Part shown: positions 1 to 7,344 of the stretch, in pieces | Layout of the letters: the number at the start of each line of letters is the position of its first letter | Position numbering within the stretch: the stretch's first letter is position 1 | From: CAZYXO01 sp964651315 | GTDB lineage: Bacteria > Bacillota_I > Bacilli_A > RF39 > UBA660 | Length of the DNA stretch: 21,030 nt | NCBI GenBank assembly: GCA_964651315.1 | Contig: CAZYXO010000011.1 | Coordinates: 1-21,030, forward strand | Reading direction: 5' to 3' | Notes under the pieces: generated by a model | Seen by the model: the letters and a program-made list of their open reading frames with translations, nothing else | The model's database searches: none | Told to the model about the DNA's origin: nothing | Translations under genes and position numbers: made by a program

Positions 1-361
1 ATATACAACAAGGGCCGGGAAAGGCTTGAAGATACGTTTTTGAGTATTGAAATGCACATAGAAAGCGGAGATACTATTTCTAGTCCCTATTAAAGTTCGT
101 TTCCTTTATATAGAGTTCCCCTACCAAATTTGGGTTTCTCACTCGCGGGGTTTACCACGTTCCACTCTACGCATTTCTTTGTAGACTCGTCTCTTTGGCA
201 CTTTTATATCTAATTTAACCATGGTTAGGTTATTTCGAAGCCGTTAGTAAAACTACCTTAGGTTATTTTTTCCCTAAGCACGAACACTACTGCCATCGCA
301 GGCATGTGTGAGCATGGACTTTCCTCTACATAATAAATTTTATGCAGCATTTGTCCGGATA
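1..361 (-). ncRNA. rnpB: RNase P RNA, bacterial class B (3' part missing or unrecognisable)
   Basis: Catalytic RNA that removes the 5' leader of pre-tRNA. Read on the minus strand, it carries the class B landmarks in order: the P3 hairpin and the universal GAGGAAAGTCCATGCTC block (326-310), GTAGTGTTCGTGC (290-278), AAGTGCCA, GGTAAACCCC (156-147), GAGAAACCCAAATTTGG (140 downward), the P15.1 hairpin, and a P18-like hairpin ACTA-GAAA-TAGT (84-73). Below about 73 I cannot find the expected J18/2 block (AGATAGATGA type) or the conserved GGCTTA block that pairs with the 5' core. The Bacillus RNA is about 400 nt, so the window edge would cut it in any case. The 5' end abuts the gpsB stop, and a TAGAAT (369-364) inside gpsB could be its -10. 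gpsB-rnpB adjacency is as in B. subtilis. Identity is firm; the 3' boundary is not. Confidence 0.93.
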
Positions 362-694
362 TTATTCTACTTTTTCATAAACTATTTTTTCTAAATTACT
401 AATTCTTTTTAGAAGGTCTATATTACTAGGTTTATCTAAAACTTCTTCTTTTTCGGCTGCTTCAACAACATTTTTCCATTTACGAAGTTCAGCCTTTAAT
501 TTTGAATTATCCTCAGTTAAATCCTCAATCTCTCGATCAAGTTTTTTTATGATTTTAATATACTCTGTAATGTCTCTAATAACCATATCTAAAACTTTAT
601 CAACTTCTTCAGGATTATATCCACGAACAGATATTGGAAATTCATAATCTAATAATTCTTTTGGAGTTATATAAATTCGATCGTTATTGTACAC
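362..694 (-). CDS. gpsB: Cell division regulator GpsB (DivIVA family)
   Basis: Small coiled-coil cytosolic protein that binds class A PBPs and moves them between septum and side wall. The N-terminal membrane-binding domain shows the family hallmarks VRGYNPEEVDKVLDMVI, followed by a coiled coil rich in E, K and L, and the C-terminal hexamerisation segment NIDLLKRISNLEKIV. About 110 residues, close to B. subtilis GpsB. The frame is open to a TTG at 718, but that codon overlaps the -10 box. A good SD (AAGGTGG) sits 5 nt before GTG at 694, so I start there. A partner class A PBP is encoded 2.2 kb away at 2915-5422. It is followed directly by rnpB, as in Bacillus. Confidence 0.93.
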   Translation of the reverse strand: MYNNDRIYITPKELLDYEFPISVRGYNPEEVDKVLDMVIRDITEYIKIIKKLDREIEDLTEDNSKLKAELRKWKNVVEAAEKEEVLDKPSNIDLLKRISNLEKIVYEKVE

Positions 695-717
695 ATTATC
701 CACCTTCTTACATGTCA

Positions 718-747
718 ATTATATAATGATTTTGGGTATAAAGTCAA
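718..747 (-). promoter_or_regulatory. Promoter of gpsB
   Basis: TTGACT (747-742), an 18-nt spacer and TATAAT (723-718) on the minus strand. The predicted transcript starts near 710, just upstream of the SD for the GTG start. The -10 box overlaps the upstream in-frame TTG and so argues against that TTG as a start. Confidence 0.7.
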
Positions 748-771
748 TATGGTATATTTTAGTAAATTTTA

Positions 772-1443
772 TTATCTATTTCTTACTCTTTCATTTACTT
801 GTTGATTTAAATCTACTTCAAAAATATCTTTCACTGCTTTATAATTTATAGCATTTTCAATCATTACATTTAAATCTTTTAAAGATATTTTATCTATATC
901 ATTAATTGTTAATCTTTTATTGTTTGATTTAAACGTTTCAATTGTTTGATTAGATACTTTTTTAAGCAGAACGCTTTTATCAATTTCATTTAAAATATCT
1001 TCATTTTCAATATAAATAACATTTTTTTGCAAATCTTCTAAATTAATAATGATTTTTAAGGCTTTTATTAATGCTTTTTTGCCATTTACATAAATTGGCA
1101 TCAACATAATTATAAATAATATTTTAAAGATACTTGGACTAATTATGCATTGGGGTAAAACAAGTATCAACATAGTTATTGAAAAAATAATATAAATAAT
1201 TCCTTTAACGATATCTGATATGTTTATTTTTTTTAACTCTTTTTTTGATTTTTTCGCATTTAAGACTTGCTTCTTCATCAGCAATAATATTTTCTTTTCA
1301 ATTTCTATTGTATAAGGTATTGAAAGATATTCGTTTTCTTTTGCAAATTTAACAATTATTTTTTTTTCATTTTCTTCTTTAACAATATAATAACTCAAAA
1401 TAAACATTCTTTCATCTTTAGCATTTAAAGTATAATTTTTCAA
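772..1443 (-). CDS. Two-helix membrane protein, paralogue of the upstream gene
   Basis: I do not recognise the family. The 223-residue product has a soluble N-terminal part (1-75), two hydrophobic segments at about 78-97 and 103-120, and a charged C-terminal half. It is clearly a paralogue of the 1534-2232 product: both begin MKNY.LN, share IVKE near residue 20, IPYTIE near 42, KIL..MKKQV at 51-60, and the tail DLNVMIENAINYKAV plus QVNERVR.R. The middle and the membrane segments have diverged. Start is TTG with an SD (AGAGG) 7 nt upstream; the MKNY alignment with the paralogue supports it. A TATAAT box lies at 1487-1482, so it probably has its own promoter. The two genes sit between gpsB and recU, where Bacillus has other small genes. 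A cell-envelope role is only a guess from location. Confidence 0.75.
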   Translation of the reverse strand: MKNYTLNAKDERMFILSYYIVKEENEKKIIVKFAKENEYLSIPYTIEIEKKILLLMKKQVLNAKKSKKELKKINISDIVKGIIYIIFSITMLILVLPQCIISPSIFKILFIIMLMPIYVNGKKALIKALKIIINLEDLQKNVIYIENEDILNEIDKSVLLKKVSNQTIETFKSNNKRLTINDIDKISLKDLNVMIENAINYKAVKDIFEVDLNQQVNERVRNR

Positions 1444-1533
1444 ACATTATCCTCTTTCTATTCATAAAATAATGATTCTTTATTATAATTTAATGCTTAT
1501 TTCTTCAAAAAAACACTTAACTTGTTTTATTTA

Positions 1534-2232
1534 TTATCTTATTCTTACTCTTTCATTTACTTGTGGATTTAAATCTAATTCTAAAGTATCTTCTACTGCT
1601 TTATAATTTATAGCATTTTCAATCATTACATTTAAATCTTTTACCGGAATCTTATCTACATCATTTATTGTAATTGGTTTATCTTTTTGTTTTACCATAT
1701 ATGTAGTTTTTTCTGATACATTTTTTAAAACAATTTCTCTTTCTATTTCATTTAATAATTTTTCATTATCTATAAAATCTATATTTTTTTCTAAATCTTT
1801 TAAAGTTTTATCCATTTTTATAGTTTCTTTTAAAGATTTAATACCCATAATAACAAATGGTAAAGAAAAAAATATAAAAAATAATTTAACAAGTATTTTA
1901 ACAAGCATTTGAACTGATACATTCATAGACAAAAGTGCATAAATCCCTGATAATGAAACAAAAACTAATAAACATAATTTAAAAATATTTGAATTTACAT
2001 TTTTACATTTTTTTAAATCATTAATATATACTTCACAATTTTTTAATTTCATAACTTGTTTTTTCATTACTCTTAATATTTTTTGTTCATTTTCAATAGT
2101 ATAAGGTATTGGTGGATACTCACTTCCATCTGCTAAAGTAATAATTATTTTATCTTCATCTTTTTCTTTAACTATTCGATAATTTAACACAAACGTTTTC
2201 GCTTTTTCTGAATTTAATTCATAATTTTTCAT
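1534..2232 (-). CDS. Two-helix membrane protein, paralogue of the downstream gene
   Basis: Unrecognised 232-residue protein. It has a soluble N-terminal region, membrane segments at about 84-102 and 108-130, and a C-terminal cytosolic or external region of about 100 residues. The N-terminal block (MKNYELN, IVKEKDE, PPIPYTIENEQKIL) and the C-terminal block (DLNVMIENAINYKAV, QVNERVRIR) are shared with the 772-1443 product, which implies a tandem duplication followed by divergence of the middle. ATG start with the SD AAAGAGG 6 nt upstream. Driven by a good promoter at 2284-2257, divergent from recU. No catalytic motif is visible. Function unknown. Confidence 0.78.
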   Translation of the reverse strand: MKNYELNSEKAKTFVLNYRIVKEKDEDKIIITLADGSEYPPIPYTIENEQKILRVMKKQVMKLKNCEVYINDLKKCKNVNSNIFKLCLLVFVSLSGIYALLSMNVSVQMLVKILVKLFFIFFSLPFVIMGIKSLKETIKMDKTLKDLEKNIDFIDNEKLLNEIEREIVLKNVSEKTTYMVKQKDKPITINDVDKIPVKDLNVMIENAINYKAVEDTLELDLNPQVNERVRIR

Positions 2233-2256
2233 AGATACCTCTTTCTTTTAACGTTT

Positions 2257-2284
2257 ATTATACCAAAAAGACTATAAAAAGCAA
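2257..2284 (-). promoter_or_regulatory. Promoter of the paralogous membrane-protein genes
   Basis: TTGCTT (2284-2279), a 16-nt spacer ending in TGG, and TATAAT (2262-2257) on the minus strand. It is an extended -10 promoter, 25 nt upstream of the ATG at 2232 and divergent from the recU promoter. Confidence 0.65.
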
Positions 2285-2327
2285 GAAATACAATAAAAAA
2301 TGCCCTATATATTTTTTTTGATTTTTT

Positions 2328-2336
2328 TGGTATAAT
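2328..2336 (+). promoter_or_regulatory. Extended -10 promoter of recU-pbp1
   Basis: TGGTATAAT on the plus strand, 18 nt before the recU ATG. No convincing -35 is present; the upstream DNA is a T-rich tract. The leader would be only about a dozen bases with a poor SD, so recU may be translated weakly. Confidence 0.5.
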
Positions 2337-2354
2337 TTTATGTGGGTGTATTAA

Positions 2355-2918
2355 ATGAAATATCCAAATAACATAAATAAAGAATTTACAAAACAAATAA
2401 ATCATGCGAATCGTGGTATGGACTTAGAAAATTTAATTAATAAAACAAATGAATATTATCTTGATAAAAATATTGCAGTAATTTATAAAAAACCAACACC
2501 TATTGGAGTTGTTAAAGTAAATTATGAGAATAAAAAAAAAATAATTGATAAAGCATATTTTAAATGTCCTTCAACATTAGATTATAATGGTATATATAAA
2601 GGAAAATATATTGAATTTGATGCCAAAGAAACAGTTAAAAAGACTAGTTTTCCTTTATCAAACATATATGAGCATCAAATAAATCATATACGTAAAATAA
2701 TAGAACATAATGGAATTGTTTTTCTAATTATTAGAATTAGTGATATAATTTATTTATTAAATGGTTGTGATTTAATAGATTTTATTGATAATAATGAAAG
2801 AAAAAGTATTCCAAGTTATTATCTAACTGAAAAAGGATATATTATTAAAGAAAACTATTTAATAGGAATTGATTATTTAAAAATAATTGATGAAATATAT
2901 AAAGGAGAAATTTTATGA
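2355..2918 (+). CDS. recU: Holliday junction resolvase RecU
   Basis: Endonuclease that cuts four-way DNA junctions during recombinational repair and chromosome segregation. The 187-residue length is near the family norm (about 200). Visible motifs: HANRGMDLE near residue 17 (family NRG.xxE), then STLDYNGIYKGKYIEFDAK, where D76, D89 and K91 match the metal-binding D, E and K of Bacillus RecU (the E is D here), followed by TSFPLSNIYEHQ, typical of the fold. The stop TGA overlaps the pbp1 ATG (ATGA), so the two are translationally coupled, as recU and ponA are neighbours in Bacillus. If TGA were read as Trp, the frame would gain only a few codons before TAA. The start ATG has little SD. Confidence 0.93.
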   Translation: MKYPNNINKEFTKQINHANRGMDLENLINKTNEYYLDKNIAVIYKKPTPIGVVKVNYENKKKIIDKAYFKCPSTLDYNGIYKGKYIEFDAKETVKKTSFPLSNIYEHQINHIRKIIEHNGIVFLIIRISDIIYLLNGCDLIDFIDNNERKSIPSYYLTEKGYIIKENYLIGIDYLKIIDEIYKGEIL

Positions 2919-5422
2919 AAAAAAGAATAAAGAAAAGTACTGAATCCAAAAAAACAAAAGGTACGAAAAAAAATAAAAGTAAATCTAGTAGGACTAATTT
3001 ATGGATTGTTTTAACTAGTATTGGTATTTGTATTTTAGTTGCTATATTAGGATTTGCATTATATATTATTTTAACAGCACCTGAATTTGAAACTGAACTT
3101 TTAACAAATAAAAGTTCTACCACAATTTATGATAAAGATAAAAAAGAAATAACAAAAATCGGCAAAGAAAATCGTGAAGTCATTAAATATGATGATGTTC
3201 CTCAGGTTTTATTAGATGCTTTAATTGCAACAGAAGACTCAAGATTTTTTCAACATAATGGATTTGATGCAGCAAGATTTGTGAAAGCTACAGCTGGTCA
3301 ATTAACTGGTAATTCTAGTAGTGGTGGAGCTTCAACATTAACAATGCAAATAGCTAAGAACACTTATAATGGAACTGTGTCAAGAGGTATTGCCGGTATT
3401 GTTCGTAAGTTTAAAGATATATATATGGCAGTATTTAAAATCGAACAAAATTATACTAAGGAAGAAATTATTGAAATTTATTTAAACTATCAATGGTTAG
3501 GTAATGATGGAAATATCAATTATTCTTCAATTAATGGTGTTGAAACTGCTTGTCAATACTATTTTGGTAAATCTGTTTCCGAACTTAGTTTACCAGAAGC
3601 AGCACTTCTTGTAGGTATGTTTAATAATCCAGTATATTATAATCCATTTAAGTATCCAGAACGTGCAGAAACAAGAAGAAATACAGTTCTAAATTTAATG
3701 GTGAAACACGAATATATTACGGAAGAAGAAAGAGATATTGCTAAATCAATTAAAGTTGAATCTTTATTAAAAGATACATCTAATCAAAAAAATACTGTTT
3801 ATCAAGCATTTATTGATTATGTAATTGAAGATGTTATTGATAAAACTGGTGATAATCCATCTATTGTTCCTATGGATATTTATACAACATTGGATACAAC
3901 TGTACAAAGTACATTAACTGATTTAGAAAATGGCAATTTATATAAGTTTGTTAATGATAAAGTTCAATTTGGAATGGCTATTACTTCTACTAAAGATGGT
4001 TCAATAATTGCATTATCAGGAGGTAGAAATTATTCTGCTAAAGGATTAAATCGTGCTACTGATATTAATAATCAACCAGGATCTACTGCAAAAATATTAT
4101 TTGATTATGGACCATATATAGAATATTATAATGGTTCAACATATACGCCAATTCTTGATGACACCTGGACATATTCAAGTGGAAAATCACTAAAAAATTC
4201 TGATAATAAATACTTAGGATTAATTACAATGCGTACAGCATTATCTAAATCAAGAAATATTCCTGCATTAAAAATATTCCAAACTATGTATAAAGATGAT
4301 CCAAATATTATTGCTAATTTTGTTCATAGTTTAGGAATTGATTATGGTAGTAATTTATATGAAGCATTTTCAATTGGAGCTTTTAATGGTGTAAATCCAT
4401 TAGAAATGTCCGCTGCTTACTCTGCTTTTGGTAGAGGTGGTTATTACATAAAGCCATATTCATTTACAAAGATTGTTTACACAGACACAGAAAAGGTTTA
4501 TGAACACAAATATATAAAAACAAGAGTAATGAGTGAGGAAACTGCTTATATGATTACAAATATGTTAATAACTGCTCAAGAAGCTAAAGTTGGTGGTAAT
4601 TTCACTATTAGCGGAACAGATGTTGCAGCAAAAGGTGGAACTACTACAATAGAGCAAAGCAAAGCAGTAGGATTAGGAATTTCTCCTTATACTACACCAG
4701 ATCATTGGAATATTACTTATTCTCCTGATTATTCCATAGCGATGTGGTATGGATGTGATATCTTATCGAAAAATTGTTATTTAACTTCATCTCCAGGTGT
4801 AAATGCTCGTAAAGCAATGATGACTGCGGTTGCTAAAAAGGTATATAAGAAAAATTCGAGATTTACCAAACCAAATGGTGTTGTTGAAGTTGATGTTGAA
4901 TTAGAAACATTCCCTCCACAATTAGCAAGTGCTTATACACCAAATGATTTACGATCAACTGAATTATTTAAAAGGGGAACTGAACCTACAGAAGTATCAA
5001 CTAGATTCTCGCAACTTAGAAATCCATCAAATGGTTCTTATACTTATGATGGTACTACGATAAGGTTAGCGTGGTCAAAAATATTAACACCTGATGCCAT
5101 AAATGATGCATATTTACAAAGTATATTTAATAATTATTATGATAATAAAGCAACTTATTACTATGATAAAAGAGTTTTATATAACTCTACTAATATGGGT
5201 ACTGTTGGATATCAGGTTTATTTAGAAGATAGTGCTGGTAATTTAATTAGTTTAGGTTACACAAATAATAGCGTTTATACTTATACACCAGATAGACTTG
5301 GAGAAAATTATAAATTCGTTATTAAAAGTGCTTATTCAATATTTAAAAATAATATGAGTAATGGTTTAACAATTAATGTTAATACCGCTATAGATAGTAA
5401 TACAAATAATATGTTAGAATAG
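2915..5422 (+). CDS. ponA: Class A penicillin-binding protein (glycosyltransferase plus transpeptidase)
   Basis: Bifunctional peptidoglycan polymerase and cross-linker on the outer membrane face. It has a basic cytosolic tail (1-28), one transmembrane helix (29-53), and a GT51 domain with EDSRFFQHNG (catalytic E107), GGASTLTMQ (137-145), RKFKDIYMA and the KEEIIEIYLN motif. The transpeptidase domain has STAK (nucleophile S390, K393), SRN (446-448) and KGGT (573-576), where the family usually has KTGT/KTGS. A C-terminal region of about 140 residues (690-830) looks like a fibronectin type III fold, as in Bacillus PonA. Total 835 residues. Strong SD AAAGGAG inside the recU end; overlaps recU by 4 nt. 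The GpsB gene nearby fits a known PBP1 partner. Symbol given by homology to ponA/pbp1. Confidence 0.95.
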   Translation: MKKRIKKSTESKKTKGTKKNKSKSSRTNLWIVLTSIGICILVAILGFALYIILTAPEFETELLTNKSSTTIYDKDKKEITKIGKENREVIKYDDVPQVLLDALIATEDSRFFQHNGFDAARFVKATAGQLTGNSSSGGASTLTMQIAKNTYNGTVSRGIAGIVRKFKDIYMAVFKIEQNYTKEEIIEIYLNYQWLGNDGNINYSSINGVETACQYYFGKSVSELSLPEAALLVGMFNNPVYYNPFKYPERAETRRNTVLNLMVKHEYITEEERDIAKSIKVESLLKDTSNQKNTVYQAFIDYVIEDVIDKTGDNPSIVPMDIYTTLDTTVQSTLTDLENGNLYKFVNDKVQFGMAITSTKDGSIIALSGGRNYSAKGLNRATDINNQPGSTAKILFDYGPYIEYYNGSTYTPILDDTWTYSSGKSLKNSDNKYLGLITMRTALSKSRNIPALKIFQTMYKDDPNIIANFVHSLGIDYGSNLYEAFSIGAFNGVNPLEMSAAYSAFGRGGYYIKPYSFTKIVYTDTEKVYEHKYIKTRVMSEETAYMITNMLITAQEAKVGGNFTISGTDVAAKGGTTTIEQSKAVGLGISPYTTPDHWNITYSPDYSIAMWYGCDILSKNCYLTSSPGVNARKAMMTAVAKKVYKKNSRFTKPNGVVEVDVELETFPPQLASAYTPNDLRSTELFKRGTEPTEVSTRFSQLRNPSNGSYTYDGTTIRLAWSKILTPDAINDAYLQSIFNNYYDNKATYYYDKRVLYNSTNMGTVGYQVYLEDSAGNLISLGYTNNSVYTYTPDRLGENYKFVIKSAYSIFKNNMSNGLTINVNTAIDSNTNNMLE

Positions 5423-5446
5423 AATCATTAATTTGATTCTTTTTTA
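5421..5446 (+). terminator. Rho-independent terminator of recU-pbp1
   Basis: GAATCA (5422-5427) pairs with TGATTC (5434-5439), followed by six T, immediately after the PBP stop codon. Confidence 0.7.
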
Positions 5447-5471
5447 TTTATATTAGAAATCAGAAGATTTT

Positions 5472-5558
5472 ACTGAAAAACTAAAGACTATACCAAAATA
5501 AAAGACTATTGTCTTTATTTACAGTAATCTTTGTATAGTTTTTTTAGTTGTCTTCAGT
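5472..5558. repeat. 87-bp imperfect palindrome between convergent genes
   Basis: The arms begin ACTGAA (5472) and end TTCAGT (5558). Nested complementary blocks follow inward: ACTAAA with TTTAGT, CTATACCAA with TTTGTATAG, and AAATAAAAGAC with GTCTTTATTT around a TATT loop (5507-5510). Side bulges break the stem. It lies between the ends of pbp1 (plus) and the 5574-6293 gene (minus). It may act as a bidirectional terminator or be a small MITE-like repeat; nothing in the window decides between these. Confidence 0.55.
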
Positions 5559-5573
5559 TTTTGTTGATAACTT

Positions 5574-6293
5574 TTATTTTTTTAATTCTCTTTCTAAATC
5601 TTCATCCATTACTTTATCAATATATGCAATATCTTCTTCACTATAATTACCAAGTAATTTATCACGTAATCTATATTGTTCTTTTAACATAAGAAAATAT
5701 TTTTTCTCACTTAAATAATCATATAAAATTGCAATATGATGATTTAATCTAATACCTTTTTCTTCATATTCTTCATCTACTAATTCTTTAGTTTCAATTA
5801 CTTCTTTTTTTGCATTCAAATCATTTTGCATTTCTATTAACTTTTCTTTTTCTTCGATCATTATTTTTTCAATTGCTTGTAAATATGTTTTATCATCTCT
5901 AACTTTACTTTCATGCCATTTTTTTGATAAAGAATAAGTTATCTTTGCACTTATACCACCAAAAACTAATGATGCATATAAATTCGTTATGACCGGTAAA
6001 CCAGTAAATCCACTATTCCACGTTAAAAGATGATTTCCTGATAAAAGAATAGTTGAAATTAAAAAAACCATAAAACTTATAGAAAATGCAATTTCTTTAG
6101 GATTATTTTCTAAACGTAGTTTTTGCAAATTTAATTTATCCATGTTTCTTGCTTGTTTTCTTTCTAATCTTTCTATTATATTCTCTTGTTTTAATATTTT
6201 TTCCACATCTTCATCTTTACCTGAATATTTTAATATACCATTATCTGTATTTACTAAAATTGCTTCTTTTGTTTTATAAATTTCATTATTCAT
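5574..6293 (-). CDS. Membrane protein with coiled-coil flanks, unknown function
   Basis: Not recognised. The 239-residue product has a short N-terminal soluble part followed by a basic coiled-coil-like stretch (28-62), two hydrophobic helices at about 68-86 and 101-121 linked by a short loop with LLTWNSGFTGLP, and a long charged helical C-terminal region (130-180 strongly coiled-coil). This hairpin-with-coils layout resembles many small Firmicutes envelope proteins, but I see no diagnostic motif. It has its own promoter (6347-6319) and a good SD (GTGAGGA) 7 nt before the ATG. The downstream end faces pbp1 convergently with the palindrome between. Separated from efp by a terminator, so probably monocistronic. 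Confidence 0.75.
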   Translation of the reverse strand: MNNEIYKTKEAILVNTDNGILKYSGKDEDVEKILKQENIIERLERKQARNMDKLNLQKLRLENNPKEIAFSISFMVFLISTILLSGNHLLTWNSGFTGLPVITNLYASLVFGGISAKITYSLSKKWHESKVRDDKTYLQAIEKIMIEEKEKLIEMQNDLNAKKEVIETKELVDEEYEEKGIRLNHHIAILYDYLSEKKYFLMLKEQYRLRDKLLGNYSEEDIAYIDKVMDEDLERELKK

Positions 6294-6318
6294 TAATATT
6301 CCTCACTTCTTGCACTAT

Positions 6319-6347
6319 ATTATATATAAAATAATATAAAATGTAAA
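6319..6347 (-). promoter_or_regulatory. Promoter of the 5574-6293 gene
   Basis: TTTACA (6347-6342), a 17-nt spacer and TATAAT (6324-6319) on the minus strand, followed by the SD GTGAGGA before the ATG at 6293. Confidence 0.65.
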
Positions 6348-6371
6348 TAAAAAAATAGAGTTTACGCTCTA
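6348..6371 (-). terminator. Terminator of the rpmG-efp operon
   Basis: On the minus strand TAGAG (6371-6367) pairs with CTCTA (6360-6356), followed by a run of seven T. The efp stop codon lies in the hairpin loop, so the terminator overlaps the end of the gene. Confidence 0.7.
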
Positions 6372-6922
6372 CCTCCATATTTTCCATCTTTTGTTGTAAC
6401 AATAATTCTTTCATCATTACTAATAAACATTGGTACTTTTACTACTAAACCATTTTCTAAAGTTGCATCTTTTTGAGCATTATTCGTAGTATTGCCTTTA
6501 ACTGCATTATCAGTACTAGTAACAACATATTCAATTTTTTCTGGTAAATTAACATTAATTATTTCACCATTATATGTTTCAATTCCTATTTCTAATCCTT
6601 CTTTTAAATATTTTTTAACATCCCCAAGAATTGTTTCATTTACTTCAAGTTGTTCATAAGTATTATTATCCATAAATACATAATTATTTCCTTCTTGATA
6701 TAAGAATTGCATATTTGCTTTATCAACATGGGCTTTTTCTACTTTAATATTTGTATTATAAGTATCTTCAACAATAGATCCAGTTTTAAGATTTTTTAAT
6801 TTCATTCTTACAAAAGCTGGTCCTTTACCTGGTTTAACATGTTGGAAATCTTGAATTAAACAAAGATTTCCATCCATAATAATTGTCATACCATTTTTAA
6901 TTTCGTTTATATTAATAAACAT
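6362..6922 (-). CDS. efp: Translation elongation factor P
   Basis: Binds the ribosome between the P and E sites and rescues stalling at consecutive prolines. The 186-residue product has the normal length and three beta-barrel domains. Domain I has NEIKNGMTIIMDGNLCLI and the tip loop HVKPGKGPAFVRMK, with K33 at or next to the position modified in other species. The middle domain contains YNTNIKVEKA and FMDNNTYEQ. Domain III has the GLVVKVPMFISNDERIIV segment and ends in TKDGKYGGRA. ATG start with the SD AGAGGA 6 nt upstream. It is the last gene of an rpmG transcript and is followed by a terminator. Confidence 0.97.
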   Translation of the reverse strand: MFININEIKNGMTIIMDGNLCLIQDFQHVKPGKGPAFVRMKLKNLKTGSIVEDTYNTNIKVEKAHVDKANMQFLYQEGNNYVFMDNNTYEQLEVNETILGDVKKYLKEGLEIGIETYNGEIINVNLPEKIEYVVTSTDNAVKGNTTNNAQKDATLENGLVVKVPMFISNDERIIVTTKDGKYGGRA

Positions 6923-6940
6923 AATATTCCTCTTTTCTAA

Positions 6941-7096
6941 TTATCTAGTTGAAATTGGACGATATATTCTTTCTCTTTTATATTCGGCATTATTTAATTT
7001 CTTAACATTTTGAGAAATAACTTCACTTTTATATGCTTTTAAATTCAATAATTCTTTTAATCATTCAACTTCTTTTAAATTACAAACTATTTTCAT
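6941..7096 (-). pseudogene. 51-codon frame with one in-frame TGA between rpmG and efp
   Basis: On the minus strand an ATG at 7096 opens MKIVCNLKEVE, then a TGA, then 39 clean codons (LKELLNLKAYKSEV near the TGA, ending YKRERIYRPISTR) to TAA at 6943-6941. It fills the gap between rpmG and efp almost exactly. The amino acid composition is plausible for a basic small protein, and an open run of that length is unlikely by chance in DNA this AT-rich. There is no obvious SD before the ATG. It could be a decayed gene, a gene starting downstream (a TTG lies 5 codons after the TGA), or a case of TGA read through as Trp. I recognise no family. Confidence 0.45.
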
Positions 7097-7113
7097 AACT
7101 AATTTTTTTAAAA

Positions 7114-7278
7114 TTATTTTTTTTCTTTTGCTGCAACTGTTTTTTTACAATTAGAACAATATCTTTTTAATTCTAAACGGTCAGTAACATTTTTCTTATT
7201 TTTACTAACTGGGCGAAGTTCTTTTCCACAAACAGTACATTTCATTGTTACATAGTTTCTATTTTCATTTTTAGCCAT
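7114..7278 (-). CDS. rpmG: Ribosomal protein L33 (zinc-ribbon form)
   Basis: A 54-residue large-subunit protein beginning MAKNENRNYVTMKCTVCGKE and ending KKTVAAKEKK. Two CxxC pairs (C14, C17 and C41, C44) show the zinc-binding form rather than the Cys-free form. The core KNVTDRLELKRYCSNC is typical. A very strong SD (GAGGAGGT) sits 9 nt before the ATG. Transcribed from its own consensus promoter, which overlaps the end of the upstream PBP gene, and probably co-transcribed with the small frame and efp. rpmG beside a pbpA-type gene is also seen in Bacillus. Confidence 0.96.
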   Translation of the reverse strand: MAKNENRNYVTMKCTVCGKELRPVSKNKKNVTDRLELKRYCSNCKKTVAAKEKK

Positions 7279-7315
7279 AATAAACTAACCTCCTCTTTTT
7301 TAGAAATCTAGTATT

Positions 7316-7344
7316 ATTATAATGTGTAGAGTACTATTTGTCAA
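7316..7344 (-). promoter_or_regulatory. Strong promoter of rpmG-efp inside the PBP stop region
   Basis: Perfect consensus TTGACA (7344-7339), a 17-nt spacer and TATAAT (7321-7316) on the minus strand. The -35 box is formed by the last codons of the class B PBP gene (TTT GAC AAA TAG), so ribosomal transcription is uncoupled from the wall gene. Confidence 0.8.

Noticed and set aside
2845..3123. Minus-strand frame of 92 codons.
   Set aside because: Shadow of the recU and pbp1 reading frames; composition is that of reversed Lys/Ile-rich codons.
6149..6334. Plus-strand frame rich in Leu and Phe.
   Set aside because: Antisense of the coiled-coil membrane-protein gene; no SD.
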